DNA from: Corylus avellana
Lineage: Eukaryota > Streptophyta > Magnoliopsida > Fagales > Betulaceae
Direction: 5' to 3'
Length of the DNA: 64,000 nucleotides
Assembly: GCF_901000735.1 (NCBI RefSeq)
Contig: NC_081541.1
Location: forward strand, 46,171,485 to 46,235,484
Part shown: piece by piece, positions 55,800 through 64,000 of the stretch
Layout of the letters: each line of letters starts with the position of its first letter
Position numbering within the stretch: position 1 is the stretch's first letter
The notes under the pieces: generated by a model
Database searches by the model: none
Told to the model about the DNA's origin: nothing
The model's input: only the letters and a program-made list of their open reading frames with translations
Made by a program: the position numbers and the translations under genes

Positions 55800-56330
55800 T
55801 CTTTGGTGATTTGAAGACTCCTTGGTCCTTGCGGATGGCCCATTCCTTTGTCCGGTTTTGGTTGCTTTATCTTTATCTTTATATTTTCATGTGGACATTC
55901 CGCTATTATTGATCTTCTTTTTATACATTGCTATCTCTCTTTTTTCGAAGGGAATGTTCATGATATTTCTTTCTTTCATTCATTCATTCACACTTGGCTT
56001 CTAGATTGCAATGCATGTGATTCTCGAGAAGATGATAATTGACATGTATTATTTTATATGATCAATAAATTCAGAATATATTAAAACCCGACTCATGATA
56101 ATATATAGCAACCAATATTCTTCTATTAGTAGCTAGCTGCTCAATCTTTCTTGAATTCATCTTAATCAATTGAAATAAACCAAACTAACTTTGAAAAACA
56201 TATTCAATTAAATTAATTTGTTTGCATCTATTTTTGGGTTTAGACATGTATAAATACAAAACTTGGCCGACTAAATTGACGTCAATCACCCACCTTCATT
56301 TCCTTTGATTTCCTCCAACATTGCAAAGAA
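55800..56330 (+). repeat. CNL5 upstream module
   Basis: From about 55890 it is nearly identical to 20430-20880 upstream of CNL2. Blocks shared with the CNL1 and CNL3 regions are also present. No gene. Confidence 0.65.
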
Positions 56331-56334
56331 GAAA

Positions 56335-56401
56335 CACGTGGGTAGGGCCGTGTGGGTCCATTAATTTTTTTGTTTTCTTTCATGAGCATGTTTCCTATAT
56401 A
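56335..56401 (+). promoter_or_regulatory. CNL5 core promoter: G-box and TATA box
   Basis: CACGTG is at 56335-56340 and TATATA at 56396-56401, with the ATG at 56513. It is the same as the CNL2 promoter. Confidence 0.6.
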
Positions 56402-56512
56402 CCTTCTTCGATCGGTGTAGAAAGCGTAAGATAGCTTGCATTCCAGTCTCATTTTGCTCTGCTGTTTACGATCACCATCCTTCGTTTCCTTTGATTTGCA
56501 AAAGCACAAAAC

Positions 56513-59500
56513 ATGGCTGAGATTGCAGGCATATTTCTCTCTCCCTTCCTCCAAGTGTTTTTTGAAAAAATGGCGTCTCCTGAATTCGTTGACTTCTTTC
56601 GGGGACGAAAAGTGGATGATGGACTCTTAATGAAGCTGAGGATAAAATTGTTGCCCGTAGATGCAGTGGCTGAAGATGCGGAGGACAAGCAATTTACAAA
56701 CACCGATGTGAAAAAGTGGCTTGATGAGCTGAAAGATGCTGTCTATGATGCAGAGGACGTCTTGGACGAGATTGCTACAAAAGCCCTGCAACGCAAGTTG
56801 GATACTGAACTTGGAACCTTTGGAAGTAAGGTACGTAACCCCATCTCTACTTCTCGTTTTGTCAAGAAGGTAGAAAAAAGGATAAAAAAGCTACTTGACA
56901 AACTGGATTTTCTAGTAGAAGAAAAAGTGAAGTTAGGCCTAAGAGAAGGCGTTGGAGTTGGAGGAAATACATCAGAAAGACTGCCCACAACTTCTTTGAT
57001 TGAAGAATCTGATATTTGTGGTAGGAAGTATGATAAGGAGGCGATAATTAACTCGCTTCTCTCAAATGATGCGAGTGACAATGAAGTAGGCGTGGTTGCC
57101 ATAGTCGGCATGGGAGGAATTGGCAAGACCACCCTTGCTCAATTAGCATATAATGATAATAAGGTGATAGAGCACTTTAACCTAAAAGTATGGGTTTGTG
57201 TTTCAGATCCATTTGATGTGTTCGTGATAATAAAAACAATTTTGGAGGAAATTATTCTGTCACATGGTGATGTTGAGGTTCGAAATGAACTTCGAAAGGA
57301 ACTCAATGATATTAAGAATCTGAATCAACTTCAAATTAAACTCAAGGATGCTTTGATAGGAAAGAAATTCCTACTTGTTTTAGACGATGTTTGGGAGAGT
57401 TATCCTAAATGGGAGGCCTTAAATAATTCTTTCAAATCTGGAGCACCTGGAAGTAAGGTCATCGTAACAACACGTGATTATGAGGCTGCAAGAGTCATGC
57501 GCTCTAAAGCAATTCATCGTACAATGGAGTTACCCAAAGAAGATTGTTGGAAATTATTTGTAAAACACGCATTCCACGATAGTAACTCTAATGCGCATGC
57601 ATATCTAGAACTAGAAGCAATAGGGAGAAAAATCGTAAAAAAGTGTCATGGCCTACCTTTAGCAATCAAGGCGATTGGGGCTCTCTTGTGGTCTAAATTA
57701 GATGTTGATGAATGGAATAAGGTATTGAGAAGTGAAATATGGGATTCGCCAATTAATGCGACAGACATCCTCCCTGCACTAAGATTAAGTTATAAATATC
57801 TTTCGCCACCTCTAAGGCGATGCTTTGCATATTGCTCCATATTCCCAAAGGATTATGTTTTCAAAAAAGATAAATTAGTCTTTTTATGGATGGCAGAAGG
57901 TTTCTTGCCACAACTCCAAAACAAAACAATGAAAGAAGTTGGTGATGATTACTTCCTTGCTCTTGTATCAAGATCATTATTCCAACAATCCAAGCACGAT
58001 GAATATGTAATGCATGATCTTATCAGTGATTTGACAAAGTTTATATCTAAAGAATTCACTTTATGCGAAGATGATGACAGTTCTTGTAAATTTCTAAGCA
58101 CGACTCGCCATTTCTCATATTCTTCCAGAACATTTGATATTAATAACTTTGAGAACTTCCACAAAGCTAAGGGGTTGCGCACTATCATAAAAATAAATTC
58201 TTGGAGTGATAGAACATCTTTTGTTCCACCAATAATAAGATGCTGGAGTGGTGGAACCTATTTTTTTTCACAAAATATAAGATGCCTAGGCCTACGGGTA
58301 CTCATTCTATCTCACAAGTATGGCTTAAGTGAGTTGCTAGATGCAATTGGTAAATTCAAACAGTTACGTTATTTCAACCTTACCAACACTCAGATTGAAA
58401 GGCTGCCTGATTCCATATGTAAGTTGTGCAATTTGCAAATATTGAATTTATCACATTGTAAGTCTCTTGTTGCCTTGCCAAGAGATTTGCATGGACTCAT
58501 TAATTTGCAAATATTGGATTTATCACATTGTAGGTCTCTTGTTGCCTTGCCAAGAGATTTGCATGAACTCATTAATTTGCAAATATTGGATTTATCACAA
58601 TGTAAGGCTCTTGCTGCCTTGCCAAGAGATGTGCATAAACTCATTAATTTGAGTCATCTTGATATTACTGAAACTGAGATAATGGAGATGCCGATAAATC
58701 TTGGTAAACTAAAATGTCTTAAGACATTAACTACATTTATTGTCAGCAAACATAGTGGATCTGGCATTGAAGAGTTAGGAAAACTTACAAATCTACGGGG
58801 ATCGCTTAATATTTTAGACCTCCAAAATGTTGAATTTCCAGTCGATGCTAAGGACGTAATCTTGAGGGATAAGTACCTTAAGAAGTTGGAATTGAAGTGG
58901 AGAGTTGATACTAGTGCTTCAGAAAATCATAAAATTGTACTTCATTGTCTCGAGCCCCATTCAATATTGAGAAGCCTTAGCATCTACGGCTATGGTGGTA
59001 CAAGTTTTCCAAACTGGGTTGGGGATGCTTCATTCTCTAATATAACATCTCTTCGTCTAGAAGACTGTAAATTTTGCTCTAGCTTGCCACCACTTGGGCA
59101 ACTACCCTCTCTGCTGCACCTCTCGATTGTTGGGTTGAATGGAATTGTTACAATAGGCCGTCAGTTTTACGGCAGTGGGTCTTCTTCTATGAAACCATTT
59201 GGAGCCTTGGAATATCTACGGTTCGAGAAGATGTTGGAGTGGAAGGAATGGTTTCCTTTTGAGGCTGAAAACGAAGGTGGAGCATTTCCTAATCTTAGAG
59301 AGCTTTGGATTTCTGGATGCCCTAAGCTAACAGGGGAGTTGCCTGTCCATCTTCCTTCTTTAGTCGAACTTTCCATTTATGATTGTCCCCAGCTCGTGGC
59401 TTCACTCCCTGGGACTTCTTCTCGACAAAAAGTGAAGCTTTCAAATTGCAATACGGTTATATTAAATGAATCGTCGATTGGAATACATGAGCTTAGAATC

Positions 59501-60313
59501 AAAAACTGTTCGATGTTAGAGCTCCCAAAGCACGTGAACTATTCATCCCTTGAATGTTTGACATTGGAGCATTGTAGTTCTCTCAAGTCCTTTCCATTAT
59601 TCTCAAAGATTCGTGAGCTGTCAATCGAGGATTGTGGGGATCTAGAATCTCTTACTGTTGGAGAACAACATGAACATGATTTACTCCTCTCGAGTATGCG
59701 AATCGATGGTTGCCCTAATTTTGCATATTTTCCACAAGGAGGATTGCGTGCCCCCAACCTTAAACATTTCTCAATCCGGGTTTGTAGGAGTCTTCGGTCG
59801 CTACCCGACAAGATGCACATACTTCTTCCCTCTCTTGAGAAATTGTATATAAAGGATTGTCCACAAGTTGAGTCGTTTCCTGAAGGGGGCTTGCCTTCCA
59901 ATTTGAATAAAATTTCCATCCAAAATTGTGACAAACTCTTTGCGAATCGGATGGGGTGGGGTTTGCAAAATCTCTCGTGTGTTAGAGAATTTTCAATCAG
60001 TTACAAATCTGAAGATGTGGAGTCCTTTCCAGATGACGGGTTGCTGCCTACCAGTCTTACCTGTCTTCATATCAATGGCTTTCCAAATTTGAAATCTTTG
60101 GAGAAGAAGGGGATTCAAAACCTCACTGCTCTTAAAGAATTAATGATTTACTTATGCCCTAAGCTCGAGTGCATGCCAGAAGACGGGCTGCCTGCCTCCC
60201 TTTCTACTATAATTATATGGAAATGTCCTTTGTTGACGAAAGAGTTGAAAAGCAGAGAAGGACCCGAATGGCGCAAGATTGCTCACGTCCCCAACAAAAA
60301 TATAGATTATTAG
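56513..60313 (+). CDS. CNL5: CC-NB-ARC-LRR resistance protein, RPP13-like, long LRR form
   Basis: A 1266-residue single-exon NLR. The CC domain starts MAEIAGIFLSPFLQV and has VYDAEDVLDEIATK. NB-ARC motifs are intact: GMGGIGKTT (199-207), LLVLDDVW (287-294), IVTTRD, GLPLA (380-384), CFAYCSIFP (437-445) and MHD (500-502). It has a 14-residue insertion relative to CNL2 before the kinase 2 motif (within HGDVEVRNELRKELNDIKN). From about residue 475 to the stop it is identical to CNL2, including the three 24-residue LRRs (about 640-712). The first 22 residues and the leader are also identical, so only the CC-NB-ARC part distinguishes the two. It is expected to be a cytoplasmic immune receptor with the same LRR recognition surface as CNL2. 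Confidence 0.95.
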   Translation: MAEIAGIFLSPFLQVFFEKMASPEFVDFFRGRKVDDGLLMKLRIKLLPVDAVAEDAEDKQFTNTDVKKWLDELKDAVYDAEDVLDEIATKALQRKLDTELGTFGSKVRNPISTSRFVKKVEKRIKKLLDKLDFLVEEKVKLGLREGVGVGGNTSERLPTTSLIEESDICGRKYDKEAIINSLLSNDASDNEVGVVAIVGMGGIGKTTLAQLAYNDNKVIEHFNLKVWVCVSDPFDVFVIIKTILEEIILSHGDVEVRNELRKELNDIKNLNQLQIKLKDALIGKKFLLVLDDVWESYPKWEALNNSFKSGAPGSKVIVTTRDYEAARVMRSKAIHRTMELPKEDCWKLFVKHAFHDSNSNAHAYLELEAIGRKIVKKCHGLPLAIKAIGALLWSKLDVDEWNKVLRSEIWDSPINATDILPALRLSYKYLSPPLRRCFAYCSIFPKDYVFKKDKLVFLWMAEGFLPQLQNKTMKEVGDDYFLALVSRSLFQQSKHDEYVMHDLISDLTKFISKEFTLCEDDDSSCKFLSTTRHFSYSSRTFDINNFENFHKAKGLRTIIKINSWSDRTSFVPPIIRCWSGGTYFFSQNIRCLGLRVLILSHKYGLSELLDAIGKFKQLRYFNLTNTQIERLPDSICKLCNLQILNLSHCKSLVALPRDLHGLINLQILDLSHCRSLVALPRDLHELINLQILDLSQCKALAALPRDVHKLINLSHLDITETEIMEMPINLGKLKCLKTLTTFIVSKHSGSGIEELGKLTNLRGSLNILDLQNVEFPVDAKDVILRDKYLKKLELKWRVDTSASENHKIVLHCLEPHSILRSLSIYGYGGTSFPNWVGDASFSNITSLRLEDCKFCSSLPPLGQLPSLLHLSIVGLNGIVTIGRQFYGSGSSSMKPFGALEYLRFEKMLEWKEWFPFEAENEGGAFPNLRELWISGCPKLTGELPVHLPSLVELSIYDCPQLVASLPGTSSRQKVKLSNCNTVILNESSIGIHELRIKNCSMLELPKHVNYSSLECLTLEHCSSLKSFPLFSKIRELSIEDCGDLESLTVGEQHEHDLLLSSMRIDGCPNFAYFPQGGLRAPNLKHFSIRVCRSLRSLPDKMHILLPSLEKLYIKDCPQVESFPEGGLPSNLNKISIQNCDKLFANRMGWGLQNLSCVREFSISYKSEDVESFPDDGLLPTSLTCLHINGFPNLKSLEKKGIQNLTALKELMIYLCPKLECMPEDGLPASLSTIIIWKCPLLTKELKSREGPEWRKIAHVPNKNIDY
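58432..58647 (+). repeat. Three 72-bp tandem repeats inside the CNL5 LRR
   Basis: Identical to the CNL2 repeats at 22936-23151, at a constant offset of 35496. Confidence 0.95.
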
Positions 60314-61864
60314 ATGAGCAAGAGTCTCCACTTTCTTTCATATTAGCCACTTTTATATATAGTCAGGTACTTTCCTTTTTCAGCCACCTAATAATATTTT
60401 ATCAATTTACTTTACCATTTATATTTTAATTTTTCATAGCTATTTATTACCTTTGATGAAATATAATGCTTTGTCCTCTTATTCATTCTTCCTTTGTTTT
60501 CGTATAATAATTCTGTGTTGATTTGAATTCATTTGTCTAATTTTTCTTAGGTATTTTAACCCATCCAAAATCAGAAAAGAATTAGAAGCCCAAAAGAGTT
60601 CAAATCAGTTGTGTTCGTTCTAAGTGGTGTTTTGTCTTTTAATTGGGCAGCAAGTCATCCCAATGAAATACAAACTCTACACATTTTTCTGCATCTTCTT
60701 CTCAACTGCGCGCTGTCATTCTCTTCCAGTAGGCTTTGTTCATTGTGCCGGATCAAACTGGGTAAATTAAGGGTAACAGGTTCTGCTATCTTGAGTTCAC
60801 TAGCATGAGTTACTTTTATATTCTCCCTTGGCGCCAAAAAACTGGGTTAAGGGTAAGGGTACTTTCCTCTTGTTTATTCTTCCTTTATTTTCTTTTAATA
60901 ATTATGTTTTGAGTTGAACACGAATTTCTAATTAAACTAATCAAAATCAGAAAAGAATTAAAAGCCCAAAAGATCTCATATCAATTGGGTTTTGAGCAGG
61001 TAATCCGGAGTGAAATACAATCTTTACTTGTGTGCTCATGGCTTTGCTGCAGATGGTCAACCGCTCCTGGGGGTTGTTTTCGTATCTTCTTGTCAATGGG
61101 TTCCATTCTCGTCATTAATTAATATGACGTCTTCCAATGGGCCTTGTTAATTGTGCTGGTACAAACTGGTATAAGAGTAGTTCAATTGGGATGTCTTTTT
61201 GCTATGGTGTAAACGTTCTGTTGGGATGTCTTTTTGCTTTGGTGGCAAACTTCTCTGCTGCATCTGTTCAGATTGGTGGTTCAGGTGTATTTATTGGGCA
61301 GTGTCTCTTTACTGAAGACAATTTGTTTAGTCAGGTATTTTCTCTATTCAACCAGCTAATATTTCTCTTTGTTGAGGATAGAGTGCTTGGCCAAATTTTT
61401 TATTCTTTCATTATTTTTGTTTAATAATTCTGTTTTAATTTGATGCCAGATGTCTAATTTAATCCATCGAAAAAAAAAAAAAAAAAAATTGAATTAAAAG
61501 CCCTGAAGATTCCAAATCGGTTGGATTTTGAGTGGTGTTTGCCTTTGCAGCAGGTAATCTAGAATGAAATACAAACTCCACTTGTGTAGTTGTGTGCTCA
61601 TGGATTCGGTTGCAGATGGTCAACTGAGCCTACTCACTTCTTCTCAATTGGTGCTCCCTCTTCATTTGTGTCGGACTGGCTTAAGGGCAACTGATGTTTG
61701 CTGACATTTTGAATTTAGAAATCAATTCAATGAACATTGCACATGCTCAATCCTGATTCTTCCATTTTGAGTTGTACAATGTTTTTGGTAGGTGAAAAAC
61801 GTTTTTAGAGTTTATTGTCAAACTTATTTACTGTTAGTTCTCTACTAAAACATTTTTTCGGCAG
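60314..61864 (+). other. Unit 5 spacer between CNL5 and SAP30-like exons
   Basis: Nearly identical to 24818-26336, with scattered single-base differences and a small rearrangement around 61160-61240, where gatgtctttttgct occurs twice. Exon-like modules are as in unit 2. No protein is recognised. Confidence 0.5.
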
Positions 61865-62283
61865 AAGGTTGACTTAATCGAATTGGAGATGGCTGCTTTG
61901 TTGAGATATTGGCGACACTTAAACCTTGTGAGTTTTTCTAATAGGAGTAAGTTAATTGAGTCACTTTTTTTGTGTTCTAACATATTGGATTGCTATGTGG
62001 ATGCTATCCCCAACCCATCAAAAGAGAGACTAGTTGATGTTGTTCAGAGGCATTTCATGTCGCAGGTACTTTCAAAACTGGTTGCTTCTCCCTTTTTCTT
62101 GTACTTACATTGTTAGTTCAAGCAGCTTTTTAATACTAGATAGCATTACTCTGTAACAAAAACTCCATTTTTATGGTGGTGAAGCAAATGGACGAGTTGC
62201 AGGTCATTTTGGGGTTTGTTCAGGCTGCAAAGAGATTGAAGATTGTGTGCAAATGGCCTGGAGAGAAATGGGGAGATCTTTGA
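61865..62283 (+). pseudogene. SAP30-like gene fragment, unit 5, most open copy
   Basis: Exon 1 (61865-61927) is open: KVDLIELEMAALLRYWRHLN. The 69-bp intron (61928-61996) has lost its acceptor AG (now AT) but has no stop and is a multiple of three, so it reads through into exon 2 (61997-62065, VDAIPNPSKERLVDVVQRHF). Exon 3 (62185-62283) reads QMDELQVILGFVQAAKRLKI then VCK; the usual TGA after the last Lys is TGG, which adds eight residues before a TGA at 62281-62283. The N-terminal part is not recognised. It could yield a variant SIN3-binding domain if transcribed, but a pseudogene is more likely. Confidence 0.72.
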
Positions 62284-62678
62284 ATTTGAATTTGGTTTGT
62301 TCAGGTCATTTATCTGTGGCTTGTTTATTCCTATTGTTTTCACTTACTAGGTTAGAATTACTTCGTTCTGAGTTATAGAGGATGTTACTTTTTGTTAGTG
62401 TAAATGTAGATATATGTAAGCTCGTGACCAGACCTCTAAAGATGTCCCTTGTGGCTTTCTTTCCAAACTTGGTTGACTGTACTGCTGACTTGAGGAAGTG
62501 GGTTTTTAAAGACCTCTTCAATCTATTTATTCCTTTTCTTTTTAATCATCATCAATGAACAGTTTGCACAGAGAGGAATGGATTTGCTTTGTGACAATCT
62601 CGCTTTATCATGTAGACTTTTACCCACATCCACCCCACTCAATATTCTTCTACTCGGTGGCAAAAGAAGAAAAAGAAG

Positions 62679-63054
62679 ATGGAAACAATTCAGTTTTGGG
62701 TCTCAGAGCACAAGCTGACAAGCATTGGTCAGTAGTAATCCTCTTTCTCAATCAATATGTTCATGTTTTTAACTAGTAGCTAATATAGGGGCGCTCTGGG
62801 CATCAGGAATTGGGGCATCACCAGCTTATTCATGTACAAGATCTCCCCTGTAGCCAAGCCTTTGGCTTATTCATGCAAGGTAACTTCCATCTCTTCAAGG
62901 CCTAAAGCTATTCATCTTCAAAAACAGAGAAGTGAGTTTGTGTGGGAGATACTAAAATGTGTCCACTTCTTGTGACATTGGCGGTGCTCTTTGGCACAGC
63001 CACCTACCTCTACTACGAGAAGCGTACAACGGAGCAAGGAGAGAGATCTTAGAC
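62679..63054 (+). pseudogene. HIG1-domain gene fragment, unit 5
   Basis: Exon 1 (62679-62727) reads METIQFWVSEHKLTSI with an intact donor. Exon 2 (62789-62879) reads GALWASGIGASPAYSCTRSP then a TAG within the conserved SPLKPS. The exon 3 remnant (from about 62974) lacks its acceptor and MHAQAL start through the same 24-bp loss as unit 2. Not functional. Confidence 0.72.
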
Positions 63055-64000
63055 ATGTATATTCTCTAACCAGAAGGCAAAATTTTTGGAGTTTGTTTAG
63101 GATTTGATAGAAAAGACTAGTGTTCTTGCCGTGGTGTTTGGTACTGTGTTACAGGATTCATCTAGTACTATTAATTTTTACTTGGTGTTTGGTATATAGA
63201 ACTTCGCATTAACTCTAAAATATGTTTATTTTTCTACTGTATTTATCTACTGCCCAAGTTTTACATGAATCAATTAGCTTCACACCCTTAGAGCTAGAAT
63301 TAGTTCACTTATAAATCTTCTGAATCAAACTTCATTTACCTAGCATCTGTATATCATTTCTAAAGCTTTTCTAGCTTGTCATTTGAGAAATTTCTAGCAT
63401 ATAACATGTTGATGCTGTTTGATTATAAAATTCTAACCATAATTTTGCACATATCTTAGTTTTAAGATTTTACCTGTCACAAACTATAAATAATCCATGT
63501 TAGATATGAGTTTTATGACTTCTTTTTCCTCTCTCTCTTATATCCAGAATTTCCCAATCAACCTATTGCAAGGCCCTTTATTCTTGGAACTCCTCCTGGG
63601 CTGAAATAATGATCTCGAGGAAAGAGTGTTGGCTTCTTACTCACTAGTACTGAGTCTCTTGAAGAGTTCAGGTGTGAAATCGAAACCCTCTGAAACTATT
63701 TTTCTAAAGAATGACAGTTGTATCTGAAAACTCTTCTTAAAAATGTTGTTCTTCTTTGATTGTGGAATTACAAAAAGTTAGTTATGCACCAAAAACCTTA
63801 GACAAGCTCCTTTCTCCTCAGTAGACAGCAAAAATTTGGTTAGATGTTATGATGCTCCATGATTCTTCCCCAATGGGTTTAAAAATGAATATTTTGAAAC
63901 CTGATGAGCTGAGCACTTTCAGATGTTTTCTTCACTCTTACCAAATTTTCCTTTCTTTTTTTTTTTTTGTTTTTTTCTCAACAGAATGTGTTTCAATGCT
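63055..64000 (+). other. Unit 5 tail running off the window
   Basis: Colinear and nearly identical to about 27540-28500 of unit 2, including the SEC31-like scrap at about 63547. The homology continues to the last base, so the duplicated block extends beyond the window. Confidence 0.55.

Noticed and set aside
61883..62116. Novel 77-residue small protein
   Set aside because: It is SAP30-like exon 1, a retained intron and exon 2 read together, so it is reported as a pseudogene copy and not as a new gene.

Overview
The window is nuclear DNA of a flowering plant, probably a woody eudicot (inference from protein style only; species not determinable). It shows intron-containing plant genes, long AT-rich spacers, several transposon classes and three 100-N assembly gaps. 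Its core is a tandem cluster of five CC-NB-ARC-LRR (CNL) disease-resistance genes of the RPP13-like/R13L type, all on the + strand. CNL1 (6824-9625), CNL2 (21059-24817), CNL4 (47958-50762) and CNL5 (56513-60313) have open single-exon reading frames. CNL3 (35768-38608) is a pseudogene with two frameshifts, a nonsense codon and a damaged Walker A motif.

The cluster grew by copying a multi-gene unit, not the CNL alone. After each CNL come, in the same order and strand, degraded exons of a SAP30-like (SIN3/histone deacetylase complex) gene and then of a small HIG1-domain (hypoxia-induced) gene. In unit 1, exons of a SEC31-like COPII coat gene follow. A shared tail and a shared promoter module (G-box CACGTG, TATATA box, conserved leader) separate the units. 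A tail at about 5520-5900, before CNL1, and homology running off the right edge show that the array extends, or once extended, beyond the window. Units 2 and 5 are near-identical sisters. Units 3 and 4 are also sisters. Unit 1 is more distinct.

Layout: 1-6600 holds a MITE-like element, a cytochrome P450 pseudogene, a gap and a decayed minus-strand Ty1-copia element. 6600-13530 is unit 1, whose tail is interrupted by a complete gag-only LTR retrotransposon (13537-18377, TSD CTGTT). 20200-28650 is unit 2, ending at a gap. 28754-35200 holds a MITE, a truncated tRNA-dihydrouridine synthase gene, repeats and two foldback elements with target-site duplications. 35200-42350 is unit 3. 42354-43610 is a hAT-type non-autonomous element with an 8-bp TSD. 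43600-47950 is a spacer with a tandem duplication and an inserted LRK10-type receptor-kinase fragment. 47958-53580 is unit 4, ending at a gap. 53680-64000 is an orphan promoter module, a tail and unit 5.

The open CNLs are expected (family knowledge) to be intracellular immune receptors. CNL2 and CNL5 have identical LRR regions but clearly different CC-NB-ARC regions. CNL1 lacks the conserved arginine of RNBS-B. The passenger genes look non-functional in every unit, so the CNLs are the only parts of the unit kept open.
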